Below, piece after piece: positions 8,243 through 16,633 of a stretch of 64,000 nucleotides of DNA. Under the pieces are notes generated by a model. That model searched no databases and was not told where the DNA came from. It was given only the letters and a program-made list of their open reading frames with translations. The stretch is from JANQOH01 sp965200095 (GTDB lineage Bacteria > Pseudomonadota > Alphaproteobacteria > UBA7887). Within the stretch, counting starts at the first letter, position 1; the number at the start of each line of letters is the position of its first letter. The translations under genes and the position numbers were made by a program. The DNA lies in assembly GCA_965200095.1 (NCBI GenBank), contig OZ241350.1:1364001-1428000 (forward strand), written 5' to 3'.

Positions 8243-8413
8243 ATGCCGATCCCGCTCAAGGTTGCGCTGTCGGCGGTCGTCGCCTGCGTCGGCGCGGCGA
8301 TGCTGGTTCTGGAGCGCAAGGCCGGCGCCGCGCATGTGGGGTGGGCGTCCGTCGCCCTGGCGGCGCTGATGATCTTCGGCGTCTGGCTGTTCCCCGACAC
8401 CCGCCGCAAGTGA
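8243..8413 (+). CDS. Small two-pass membrane protein, 56 residues
   Basis: Starts with ATG eight bases after the oxidoreductase stop and probably shares its transcript. It has two hydrophobic segments, KVALSAVVACVGAAMLVLE (about 6-24) and VGWASVALAALMIFGVWLF (about 33-51), separated by a short basic turn, with a basic C-terminus (DTRRK). No family is recognised. The clean hydrophobic pattern, the tight spacing and the hairpin right after its stop favour a real gene over a chance open frame. Confidence 0.55.
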   Translation: MPIPLKVALSAVVACVGAAMLVLERKAGAAHVGWASVALAALMIFGVWLFPDTRRK

Positions 8414-8424
8414 CGCGGCGCGGC

Positions 8425-8457
8425 GGGAGGGAACCTTCGAGAAACGGTTCCCTTCCC
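8425..8457. terminator. Hairpin between convergent genes
   Basis: GGGAACC at 8429-8435 pairs with GGTTCCC at 8446-8452 across a 10-base loop, and the stem extends through GGGA and TTCCC with one bulge. It lies between the small membrane protein and the end of the autotransporter gene, so it could terminate both. There is no long T run. Confidence 0.5.
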
Positions 8458-8496
8458 AACCGGCCGCGGGGCCTGCGGTCGTGCCGTGGACAGCGC

Positions 8497-11400
8497 TCAG
8501 AAACGCGCCGAGAGGCTCAGGCCGCCTCCGAACCCGTCGCCGACACTGCCTCCGGTCGCGTAGTTCGCGGAAGCCTGTAATGCGAAGCGGCCCTCGCCCC
8601 AGCCGTGCGCGGCGCCCAGGGCGAAACGCGCGCCCGTGGTCTCCGGCGACGCCTTCAGCGGCGTCCCCGCAACCCGTATCCCGGTCTCCCCCGAAAACTC
8701 GTGCGTCGCCTCCGCGGAACCGACCACGCGAAACCCGTCCGACCCGCCGGGCGCCAGCGCCACGCTCACGCCGGCACGGCCCGTCAGACTTTCCGCATCC
8801 TCCATCGACACCAGGGTCGCCGCCCGCGAATCCGCGAAATCGCTCAGCGACACCCGCGACCAGACGAGACCGGCGCGCGGCGTCAGCGTCACGTTTTCGG
8901 TCAGCGCCATGGGCCGCCCGGCCTCCGCCGCCAGCGCATAGCCTATCCCCGTGACGCCGTCCTTCAGCATCCGCCCGGTCGCCGATGTCAGTTTCACGTC
9001 GTAGCGGGTTCCTTGCGCCGAGGCGTCGACATAGACGCCGGGGCCAACGACCGCCGAGCCGTACAGGCTTACGCCCATGCCCGACAGTTCGACCTTGCCG
9101 CCGTTCTGCGTCATGTCCGCCGAACCGCGCAGCCCGTGCGCCGACAGGCCGAAGCGGCCGGTTTCGCCCACAGGCCTGTCCACGCCGACGCGCACGCCGC
9201 TGCGGGCGCGGTCGTAAGCGACGCCGGCGCGGGTCGACGAATCGGCCTTCCATTCGCCGCGGGCAGTCTCGACCCGCGCCCAGCCGCCGGCCTCGCTGCG
9301 CGCCGCCGCCATACGCTCCTCGTAGGTCGGAAGGCCGTTCATTGCCAGCAGCACCGAAGGCAGCGCCTCGTAGAGGCGGCAACGGTCATCCGACATCCCG
9401 GCCATGTCGCAATCGAACGACGCCGGATCCTGCTGCCGCCCGCCGCCGCTCGTATCGTCTTTCTTTTCCTCATCCGGTCCTCCCCCATTGTCCTTCGGCG
9501 TCGGCGGAAGGCTTTCGGTGTTCGGACTGCCGTCCCCGGTGAGAGCGACGGACCTCGTGTGACCGGTGAGGCCCTCGTCATCGGTTGCGGCGAAGACGAC
9601 CCGGTCGTTCGCGATGCCGTCGCCGCCGATGCCTCCCTGCACCCGCGCCGCCGCAGCATCGGCGGCCTCCTTCGATATCCGGCGGTCGACCCTCGTGTCG
9701 GCGGGCACATGCAGGACCACCGTGGTCGTCCGTGTGTCATTGGGCGTCGCCTTGCCGGCATGGATGGCCCGCGTCGCGCCGTTCGCCGTCACACGGCCCG
9801 TCAGGCCGACGGTGACCGTGCCGCCGCCGGTCACGTCGACGGCAGCCCGTGCGCCCGCGCCGCCCCTCACCTCGCCGTGAATGACGATCTCCGAACGTCC
9901 GGGGTCGTTGACCAGGACTGCGCGGCCCGAAGAACCTGCAAGCACCTTGCCCTTTTCGCCAACGATCAGCGCGCCGCCGCCCGACAGGTGAACCGCCGCA
10001 TCCGTTCCGCCCGTCACCGTGCCGTGCACCGTGACGAACTGCCGCCGCAAGGCCAGTGTGGCGTCTTCGTCCAGGTAGAGGGCCTTGCCCCAGGGCGAGT
10101 CCCCCGCGATTTCGCCCATGCCCGCATTGACGGCGTAGACGCCGGCCACGTCGCCGGCGACGGTCGCGCCCTCGGCCACGGTCACTTCGATGCGTCCGTT
10201 ACTGTTGTGGGGCGTCGTGAAATAGGCGCGGACGCCGTCGCCGCGGGAATCTATCGAGCCCCCGTTCACGGCGATGCGGACGTTAGCCGGGTTGAAGGAT
10301 TTCTTGAGAGTGTCGCGCACTGCTGTCTTGTATGCGTCGGAGAAACCCGCTTCGGCGTCGTTGAGCGCCGCCTCGACATCGCCGCCCGTCGCCAACGCTA
10401 CGTGCACCGGCCTCTCTTTCTCAGCGCTGATCGACGCCAACAAATCGGTCAGCAGGCGCCAGTACGCGGGACCGGCGCGAAAGTCCAGGAATCTTCGGAT
10501 CTCCCCCTCATCGTAAGCGCCATCACCGTCACGGTCTATGCCGGCCGCGCGGGGAATGTCGATGCTTGCATTTTTTGCATTGGTTAGCACCGCCCGGAGC
10601 CGCGTTACGACGGCCTCGAACCAGGGGCCCTCGATCACACGCCGGTAATCTTCCACGCCCTCCACAGCGCCAGGATAGTCGCCACTCGCTACCCCAGGGC
10701 TCCAGTCAGTCCTGGCTTGGACCTCGATGCCTGCCGGCCGCCCCCAGCGGTAGAGTTTTTGACTCTCCACCACCGCCACGGTACTACGGGCATTTGCGAT
10801 ATCATGCGCCACATGGCCGCCGTCGAACGACGCCCTCAACCTGTCTGTATCGTTCCCGGCAGTTCCTCTTCGGTGGTCGAAGGTTCCTGTCCACGCGATG
10901 TCGACCACGGGCTGCGCCAACGCTGCGGGCCTCTCTCCTATCTCGAAAAGGTTAGGGATTTCAGCATAGATGCCCGTGCGGCCCGAAATCGCCCCGGCCT
11001 GGATGATTTTTAACGGTCGTCCGAACGTGTCGGAGTTGGAGCTATTCTTGACGGCGTGGATCCCGGCATTATGCTTCGAGACAAGTATTGCGCCTGGAGA
11101 GACTTCAGTGGAGCCATAGTCGCCACTCCAGATTATAGCGGATTGATAGACGTCGTTCAAATTCTCGTAACTGCCGAACCGGCCGTTTACCGAGATCGAT
11201 CCGCCTGTGACGATGATCGAGACTGGCCCGCGTGAGCCGGCCGAAGCCTGAATGCCCGCCGTGGTTGCCATAATGTCGCCGCTGTTGACGACCATGATCT
11301 CCCCTTCTGCGCCGCCAGAAATGCCGACGCCAACTCTCGAGTCAGCGGCGCCAATGCTGCCGCTATTGGTGATAAACATTTCCGTAGGGGAGTAGTTCCC

Positions 11401-12573
11401 GAGTGCGATGCCTGTCCCGGCTACTATAATGTTGCCGCTATTGGTGATTGTAACGCGGCCGCCGCTGAGGTCTTGACGCCAAGATCCCAAATCGACATTG
11501 ATGCCCGTTCCAAAACTCCCGTTCGCTGTGCCGATGATATCGCCGCTGTTGGCGATCATGGTGTTGCCCGATGGTTCTTCCTGATATTCGACGACGATAC
11601 CGTATGCATGATATTCATCCGACTTCTCGGTCGGTCTCCTCACTATTGTTCCTGCGTTGGTGACGGCGATGGTTCCGCTCGTGTTACCTACGTCCGTCAG
11701 CTGGGCATGAATGCCGTGACTGCCGGGATCGGCGGTCTCGACCGTCAGCGTCACGCCCTTCGAGACGCTGATTTCCACCGATCCGGCCTCGTAGTTGATC
11801 GCTTCGATGGCGGTAGTATGCGACACGATTGACCCGGCCGTGACGGAGACCCTGGCGAGGCCTGCGTTCGTAGGCGGGACGTATTGTTCAAGTGGGTCAC
11901 GGCCGAGGTTGGCTTCGTCCCGGTAGGTGCCTACATGCGCCACGATGCCCTTTCCGGGGGAGTCGATGTTGCCGCTGTTGGCTACCGTGATGCCGCCGGA
12001 GCCTTTATTGACGCCGGATATACCGGGCGATGCCGCGTAGGAGTAGATCGTGGCTGCGTTGGTGATGGAGGCATCGCCGGCCGTAACGCCGTCCACAACG
12101 ACATCGATGCCGCCGCTCACCCGGGCGGTCGCCGTCCCGATCGTCACGCCGCTTCGCACGTCCAGCGTTGTCGTGGATCCGTTTCCGGTCCTCTGCCGGA
12201 TCCGAATGCCACGACTCGCGTCGCTGCCGGCGCCCGGCCGGACAACGACCGCGCCCTCGCTGCCGACCGTGACCCCGATGTTGCGGACCTCGGTCGCATG
12301 ATTTGCGGTCTGGACGGCAATGGCGCCATAGGAGCCGCCTGTGATCGTCGTCGCCGCGCCGCCCACGACATCGAGCGTGACGGCGCGCTCCTGGTTCCAA
12401 TAGGCGATGCCGCTGGGGTACGCCTGGTTCGCGCAGGTGAAAACGCCGTCGGTCGGAGTCGCCCCGCATTCGTTGACCGCCCGCGCCGCGCCGGGAGCGA
12501 GAAGCGCCGCCGCGAACGCCAGCGCGCAACACATCGACGCCCAAAATCGAACCGCTCGCTTGCATGCAGACAT
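8497..12573 (-). CDS. Autotransporter (type Va secreted) with beta-helical passenger
   Basis: 1,358 residues from an ATG at 12573 preceded by AGAGGA. Residues 1 to about 33 form a signal peptide ending GAARA. The passenger is dominated by 20-30 residue repeats of the type ITNSGNI, AVTNAGTIV, IANSGDI, typical of right-handed beta-helix adhesins. Near residue 677 an alpha-helical, charged stretch contains DRDGDGAYDEGE, a perfect EF-hand-like calcium loop unusual in a passenger. A Pro/Gly/Asp-rich linker follows. The last 270 or so residues are an autotransporter barrel from WARVETARGEW to the terminal Phe of LSLSARF. The product should be exported to the cell surface and displayed or released. 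Expression may be phase-variable through the G run upstream. The ligand is unknown. Confidence 0.9.
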   Translation of the reverse strand: MSACKRAVRFWASMCCALAFAAALLAPGAARAVNECGATPTDGVFTCANQAYPSGIAYWNQERAVTLDVVGGAATTITGGSYGAIAVQTANHATEVRNIGVTVGSEGAVVVRPGAGSDASRGIRIRQRTGNGSTTTLDVRSGVTIGTATARVSGGIDVVVDGVTAGDASITNAATIYSYAASPGISGVNKGSGGITVANSGNIDSPGKGIVAHVGTYRDEANLGRDPLEQYVPPTNAGLARVSVTAGSIVSHTTAIEAINYEAGSVEISVSKGVTLTVETADPGSHGIHAQLTDVGNTSGTIAVTNAGTIVRRPTEKSDEYHAYGIVVEYQEEPSGNTMIANSGDIIGTANGSFGTGINVDLGSWRQDLSGGRVTITNSGNIIVAGTGIALGNYSPTEMFITNSGSIGAADSRVGVGISGGAEGEIMVVNSGDIMATTAGIQASAGSRGPVSIIVTGGSISVNGRFGSYENLNDVYQSAIIWSGDYGSTEVSPGAILVSKHNAGIHAVKNSSNSDTFGRPLKIIQAGAISGRTGIYAEIPNLFEIGERPAALAQPVVDIAWTGTFDHRRGTAGNDTDRLRASFDGGHVAHDIANARSTVAVVESQKLYRWGRPAGIEVQARTDWSPGVASGDYPGAVEGVEDYRRVIEGPWFEAVVTRLRAVLTNAKNASIDIPRAAGIDRDGDGAYDEGEIRRFLDFRAGPAYWRLLTDLLASISAEKERPVHVALATGGDVEAALNDAEAGFSDAYKTAVRDTLKKSFNPANVRIAVNGGSIDSRGDGVRAYFTTPHNSNGRIEVTVAEGATVAGDVAGVYAVNAGMGEIAGDSPWGKALYLDEDATLALRRQFVTVHGTVTGGTDAAVHLSGGGALIVGEKGKVLAGSSGRAVLVNDPGRSEIVIHGEVRGGAGARAAVDVTGGGTVTVGLTGRVTANGATRAIHAGKATPNDTRTTTVVLHVPADTRVDRRISKEAADAAAARVQGGIGGDGIANDRVVFAATDDEGLTGHTRSVALTGDGSPNTESLPPTPKDNGGGPDEEKKDDTSGGGRQQDPASFDCDMAGMSDDRCRLYEALPSVLLAMNGLPTYEERMAAARSEAGGWARVETARGEWKADSSTRAGVAYDRARSGVRVGVDRPVGETGRFGLSAHGLRGSADMTQNGGKVELSGMGVSLYGSAVVGPGVYVDASAQGTRYDVKLTSATGRMLKDGVTGIGYALAAEAGRPMALTENVTLTPRAGLVWSRVSLSDFADSRAATLVSMEDAESLTGRAGVSVALAPGGSDGFRVVGSAEATHEFSGETGIRVAGTPLKASPETTGARFALGAAHGWGEGRFALQASANYATGGSVGDGFGGGLSLSARF

Positions 12574-12633
12574 GATGCCGTCCTCTTTATGTTCCGGCGT
12601 CGCGCGAGGTTTGGCCCCGGGCGAACCGTTCCC

Positions 12634-12660
12634 TACCCCCCCCCCCCCCCCCCCCCCCCC
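12634..12660. repeat. Homopolymer of 27 C (27 G on the autotransporter strand)
   Basis: An uninterrupted run of 27 C in the given strand, 61 to 87 bases upstream of the autotransporter start. Runs of this length are highly prone to slipped-strand change during replication. They are also prone to miscounting during sequencing, so the exact length should not be trusted. Confidence 0.9.
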
Positions 12661-12684
12661 GGTCAAGGCCTGAAATTTTTTTTA
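12634..12684 (-). promoter_or_regulatory. Putative phase-variable promoter of the autotransporter
   Basis: On the minus strand the order is an A8-T3 tract (12674-12684, like an UP element), TTGACC (12661-12666, a good -35), then 27 G, then TAGGGAAC. If the -10 is the TA-rich edge after the run, its spacing from the -35 depends directly on the number of G. At 27 it is too long, and near 17 it would be optimal. This is the arrangement known for neisserial opc and porA. The -10 itself is weak, so only the -35 and the tract are firm. Confidence 0.5.
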
Positions 12685-12943
12685 CGGGCGCAATGGCCTT
12701 GAATACGGCGCCCGGCGAAGCTCCGGCCTTGCCGCGATGCTGCGGATCCCCCGGCGATCGTTCCCGGGAGCAAACCTGCCCTCGCGGATGCGGCGGGCGT
12801 CTCGCCGGGATTTTCGTAGTTCGCGCTACGCGCGCATGCCGGCGAGACGCCGGCGCTCCCGGGAGGGCGCGTCCGGGAGCGCTTGACCGGGCGGCGGGGC
12901 GGGGCTACCACCCGGCGTTCGCGATATTCGGGGAGGCGGCGCC

Positions 12944-14191
12944 ATGAGTGCACGCGGCGCATATTTCGACGGACTCGAAACCCGCGACCCGGAAGCGCGC
13001 GAAGAGGCGACCTTCGCAGCGCTGCGCGACGTGATCGCGCTGGCGCAGGAAAAAAGCCCCGCCTGGGCGCGCATCCTCGACGGCGTCGACGCCGCCGCGG
13101 TGCGCGACCGCGCGGCGCTGGCGACGCTGCCGGTCACCCGCAAGGCGTCCCTGGGCGGCCTCCAGGGCGAAACCCCGCCGCTCGGCGGCCTGACGACCCG
13201 CGCGCCGGGAGAACTGAGCTGGATCTTCTCGTCGCCGGGGCCGATCTACGAACCGGGAATGCGGCGCGACGACTATTTCCGCATGGGCCGCGCCTTCCAC
13301 GCCGCGGGGATGCGCCCCGGCGACATCGTCTACAACACCTTTTCGTATCATCTCACCCCGGCGGGCCACATGGCCGAAAGCGGCGCGCATGCCTGCGGCT
13401 GCGCCGTGGTTCCCGGCGGGGTGGGCAACACCGAACAGCAATTGCGCGCGGTCGCCGACATCCGCCCCAACGCCTATGCGGGCACGCCCTCCTTTCTGCG
13501 CATCCTGCTGGACCGGGCGGACGAAGCGGGCCTCGACGTCTCGTCGCTCACCCGCGCCGCCGTCGGCGGGGAGGCGCTGCCGCCGAGCCTGCGCGAGCGC
13601 TTCCGCGCCCGGGGGATCGGCGTCCTGCAATCCTACGGCACCGCCGAGGCCGGGCTGATCGCCTACGAGTCGGAGGCGCTCGAGGGGATGATCGCCGACG
13701 AGGGAGTCATCGTCGAAATCGTCGCCCCGGGGACCGGGGACCCGGTCGCCGAGGGCGAGGTCGGCGAGGTCGCGGTTACGGTGCTCAACCCCGACTATCC
13801 GCTGATCCGGTTCGCGACGGGGGACCTGTCCGCGACGCTGCCCGGCCCGTCGCCTTGCGGGCGCACCAATTTGCGCATTGCCGGCTGGATGGGACGCGCC
13901 GACCAGACGACGAAAGTGCGCGGCATGTTCGTCCATCCCCTCCAGGTGCGGCAGACGGCGGCGCGGCACCCCGAGATCGTCAGGGCGCGGCTGGTGGTGG
14001 ACAACCCCGACCATGCGGACCGCATGGTTCTGCGCTGCGAGATCGACGGGGCCGGCGGCGATGCGCTGCGCGCCCGCGTCGCGGAGTCGCTGCGGGCGGT
14101 GTGCAAACTGCGCGGCGAGGTCGAGTTCGTCGCCCGCGGCGCGCTGCCCGACGACGGCGTCGCGATCGAGGACTCGCGGGTGTTCGAATAA
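12944..14191 (+). CDS. AMP-binding protein of the phenylacetate-CoA ligase (PaaK) family
   Basis: 415 residues, matching the PaaK family. Such enzymes adenylate an aromatic or other carboxylic acid and transfer it to CoA. The adenylate motif LQSYGTAEAG (about 227-236) and the hinge DYPLIRFATGDL (about 283-294) are clear, as is the C-terminal small domain. The usual phosphate loop (SSGTTGxPT) is replaced by SSPGPIYEPGMRR, so the nucleotide-binding chemistry may differ from classic PaaK. It starts with ATG at 12944 with no strong ribosome binding site. It leads a run of five same-strand genes (Sir2, dioxygenase, SDR, isomerase-like) that resembles a degradation operon. Confidence 0.8.
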   Translation: MSARGAYFDGLETRDPEAREEATFAALRDVIALAQEKSPAWARILDGVDAAAVRDRAALATLPVTRKASLGGLQGETPPLGGLTTRAPGELSWIFSSPGPIYEPGMRRDDYFRMGRAFHAAGMRPGDIVYNTFSYHLTPAGHMAESGAHACGCAVVPGGVGNTEQQLRAVADIRPNAYAGTPSFLRILLDRADEAGLDVSSLTRAAVGGEALPPSLRERFRARGIGVLQSYGTAEAGLIAYESEALEGMIADEGVIVEIVAPGTGDPVAEGEVGEVAVTVLNPDYPLIRFATGDLSATLPGPSPCGRTNLRIAGWMGRADQTTKVRGMFVHPLQVRQTAARHPEIVRARLVVDNPDHADRMVLRCEIDGAGGDALRARVAESLRAVCKLRGEVEFVARGALPDDGVAIEDSRVFE

Positions 14192-14229
14192 ACGCCGCCG
14201 CCGGCGCAGAGGCGAAAAGGCGGGCGCGC

Positions 14230-14982
14230 ATGAAAGGCGAGGGCGTCGCGCGCCTGTCGCGGATGATCGCCCGATCCGAACGGATAGCGGTGTTCACCGG
14301 CGCGGGGATCAGCACCGAGTCGGGGATCCCCGATTTCCGCTCGCCGGGCGGCGTGTGGGACCGCTACAAGCCGATCCCCTTCGACGAATTCATGGCTTCG
14401 GAAGAGGCGCGCCGCGAGAGCTGGCGGCGCAAATTCGCGGTCGACCCGACCATCGCGCAGGCGGCGCCGAACCGCGGACACCGCGCAGTCGCCCATCTGG
14501 TCGCCGAGGGGCGGGCGAGCGCCGTCATCACGCAGAACATCGACGGCCTGCATCAAGCTTCGGGAATCCCGGCGGAGCGCGTTATCGAGCTGCACGGCAA
14601 CGGCACATACGCGGCCTGTCTCGACTGCCGCCGCCGCTACGAACTGGCGCCGCTGCGCGAGGCGTTCGCCGAACGGGGGACGGTCCCCTCATGCGAGACG
14701 TGCGGCGGGATCGTCAAATCGGCGACGGTGTCGTTCGGCCAGGCGATGCCCGAAGCGGCGATGGAAGCCGCGGAACGGGAGACGCGCGCATGCGACCTGT
14801 TTATCGCGCTGGGGTCGTCGCTGGTCGTCTATCCCGCGGCGGGGTTCCCGGCGCTGGCGTGCGAGACGGGGGCGCGGCTGGCGATCGTGAACCGCGAGGC
14901 GACCCCCCTGGACGGGATCGCCGACCTGGCGCTCCATCGCGAGATCGGCGACGCCCTCGGCGCCGCGACGGGGGTGGCGTGA
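14230..14982 (+). CDS. NAD-dependent protein deacylase, Sir2 family
   Basis: 250 residues. The NAD-binding motifs GAGISTESGIPDFRSP and TQNIDGLH are present, followed by the catalytic HGN and a four-Cys zinc site (CLDC and CETC). Sirtuins remove acyl groups from lysines using NAD. CoA ligases of the AMP-forming type are classic sirtuin targets, and this gene lies between a PaaK-like ligase and a dioxygenase, so it may reactivate that ligase; this is inference from context. The stop overlaps the GTG of the next gene (GTGA). Confidence 0.9.
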   Translation: MKGEGVARLSRMIARSERIAVFTGAGISTESGIPDFRSPGGVWDRYKPIPFDEFMASEEARRESWRRKFAVDPTIAQAAPNRGHRAVAHLVAEGRASAVITQNIDGLHQASGIPAERVIELHGNGTYAACLDCRRRYELAPLREAFAERGTVPSCETCGGIVKSATVSFGQAMPEAAMEAAERETRACDLFIALGSSLVVYPAAGFPALACETGARLAIVNREATPLDGIADLALHREIGDALGAATGVA

Positions 14983-15842
14983 CCGCGGCGCCGGGCAGTT
15001 CGCCGACCGTGGCGCCGACCGTCGCGCCGATCGCCGGCGCGCTGGGAGCGGAGATCTCCGGCGTCGATCTGGCGCGCCCGCTCAATGAGGGGACCGTCGC
15101 CGCGGTCCGCCGCGCGTTGCTCGACCGTCTGGTGATTTTCTTCCGCGACCAGACGCTCGACCCGCGGTCTCTCGCCGCGGCGGCGCGGGCGTTCGGCGCG
15201 CCTGCGCCCTACCCCTTCGTCAAGGGTCTCGACGAAGAGCCGCTGGTCATCCCGGTGCTCAAGCGCCCGGAGGAGGCCGCGAATTTCGGCGGGGTGTGGC
15301 ATTCCGATACGGCGTATCTGGACAGGCCGCCGCTCGGCACGCTGCTCTATGCCTGCGAGGTTCCCGAATTCGGCGGCGACACGCTGTTCGCCAACATGTA
15401 TCTGGCCTACGAGACCTTGTCCGAAGGCATGAAGCGCCTGCTCGACGGCCTGCGCGCGGTGAACGTGTCCGACAATGCGGCGGCGCTGGCGGCGCGGCCG
15501 GGCGCCGAAGCCGGTGCGCCGGCCCTGGCGGCGGAGCACCCGGCGGTGCGCGTCCACCCCGAAACCGGGCGCCGGGCGCTTTACGTAAACGCGGCGCACA
15601 CGCGGCGCTTCGCCGGCTTCACCGAAGAGGAAAGCGCGCCCCTGCTCGGCTGGCTGTTCGCGCACCAGACGCGGCCGGAATTCACCTGCCGCTTCCGGTG
15701 GACGCCGGGAGCCCTGGCGTTCTGGGACAACCGCTGCGCGCAACATAATGCGGTCAACGACTATCCCGGCCGGCGCCGTCTCATGTATCGGGTGACGCTG
15801 GAGGGCGAGCGGCCCGGCGGCCCGGAAGGAGAGCAACGATGA
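14979..15842 (+). CDS. TauD/TfdA-type Fe(II)/2-oxoglutarate dioxygenase
   Basis: 287 residues from a GTG at 14979 overlapping the sirtuin stop; no ATG precedes the conserved PIAGALGAEISGVDLARPL. The iron triad is His108-x-Asp110 (GVWHSDTAY) and His256 (CAQHNAVNDYPGRRR), with the Arg of the RRRLMYR stretch placed to bind 2-oxoglutarate. Members hydroxylate taurine, alkylsulfates, aryloxy-acids and other small substrates, and the substrate here cannot be read from the sequence. Start and stop overlaps on both sides indicate tight translational coupling with the sirtuin and the SDR. Confidence 0.88.
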   Translation: MTAAPGSSPTVAPTVAPIAGALGAEISGVDLARPLNEGTVAAVRRALLDRLVIFFRDQTLDPRSLAAAARAFGAPAPYPFVKGLDEEPLVIPVLKRPEEAANFGGVWHSDTAYLDRPPLGTLLYACEVPEFGGDTLFANMYLAYETLSEGMKRLLDGLRAVNVSDNAAALAARPGAEAGAPALAAEHPAVRVHPETGRRALYVNAAHTRRFAGFTEEESAPLLGWLFAHQTRPEFTCRFRWTPGALAFWDNRCAQHNAVNDYPGRRRLMYRVTLEGERPGGPEGEQR

Positions 15843-16633
15843 ACCTCGATCTCGGCGGACGCACGGCGCTGGTCACGGGTTCGACCCGGGGCATCGGCTT
15901 CGCATCGGCGGTCGGTCTCGCGCGGCTCGGCGCGCGGACGGTCCTCCACGGGCGCACGGATGAGTCGGTCGCAGGCGCGCTGGAGCGCGCGCGCGCCGCC
16001 GCGCCGGAGGGCGAGTTCGCGGCAGTCGCCGGCGATGTGGCGACGGCCGCCGGCTGCGACGCGATCGCAGCGGCGCACGCGCAGGCGGACATCCTCGTCA
16101 ACAATGCGGGGATATACGCCGCCGCGCCCTTCGGGGACATCGCCGACGCCGAATGGGACGCCTATTTCCAGACCAACGTCATGAGCGGAGTCCGCCTGTC
16201 GCGGCATTATCTGCCGGGGATGATGGAGCGCGACTGGGGCCGCGTGGTGTTCGTTTCCAGCGAATCGGGCGTGTTCATCCCCCCGGACATGATCCATTAC
16301 GGGTTTTCGAAGGCGGCGCAGCTCGCGGTGTCGCGCGGCCTGGCGGAAACCACGGCCGGTTCGGGGGTGACGGTCAATTCGGTGCTTCCCGGGCCGACCT
16401 GGGTGGAAACCAACGCCGCGCGCGTGGCGCAACGGGCGGCCGACGAGGGGCGCACGGTGGAGGAGGCGAAGGCGGACGTCTTCGAACGGCGCCGGCCGTC
16501 GTCGCTGTTGCGCCGCTACGCCGAGCCGGAGGAAGTGGCGAACCTTGTGTGCTATGTTTGCAGTCCCGCCTCCTCGGCGACCAACGGGGCGGCGCTGCGC
16601 GTCGACGGTGGAATCGTGAAGACCTACATCTGA
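15839..16633 (+). CDS. Short-chain dehydrogenase/reductase
   Basis: 264 residues with the Rossmann motif TGSTRGIG near residue 14, NNAG near 90, and the catalytic Ser and HYGFSKAA (Tyr and Lys) near 139-160. This is a classical SDR using NAD(P)H. PGPTWVETN after the active site is the usual substrate-loop region. The ATG overlaps the dioxygenase stop (ATGA), and its own stop overlaps the next start (TGATG). Its likely role is oxidising or reducing an alcohol or ketone in the same pathway as its neighbours; the substrate is unknown. Confidence 0.88.
   Translation: MNLDLGGRTALVTGSTRGIGFASAVGLARLGARTVLHGRTDESVAGALERARAAAPEGEFAAVAGDVATAAGCDAIAAAHAQADILVNNAGIYAAAPFGDIADAEWDAYFQTNVMSGVRLSRHYLPGMMERDWGRVVFVSSESGVFIPPDMIHYGFSKAAQLAVSRGLAETTAGSGVTVNSVLPGPTWVETNAARVAQRAADEGRTVEEAKADVFERRRPSSLLRRYAEPEEVANLVCYVCSPASSATNGAALRVDGGIVKTYI

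Larger units (their letters stand above)
12574..12943. other. Intergenic region between autotransporter and ligase operon
   Basis: 370 bp without a gene. It holds the autotransporter leader, the 27-base C run, an A/T-rich patch (12674-12684) and, from about 12710 to 12890, dispersed repeat sequence. The repeat sequence includes CGGCGAAGCTCCGGCCTTGC (shared with 4298) and GCCGGCGAGACGCCGGCGCT (shared with 36540), which is part of a palindrome family found between genes in many proteobacteria. Confidence 0.7.

Noticed and set aside
12634..12660. C run as pure assembly padding
   Set aside because: It is flanked by unique sequence, lies exactly in a promoter position, and a second such run occurs in a coding frame where it encodes seven glycines without breaking the gene. 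The exact length remains uncertain.
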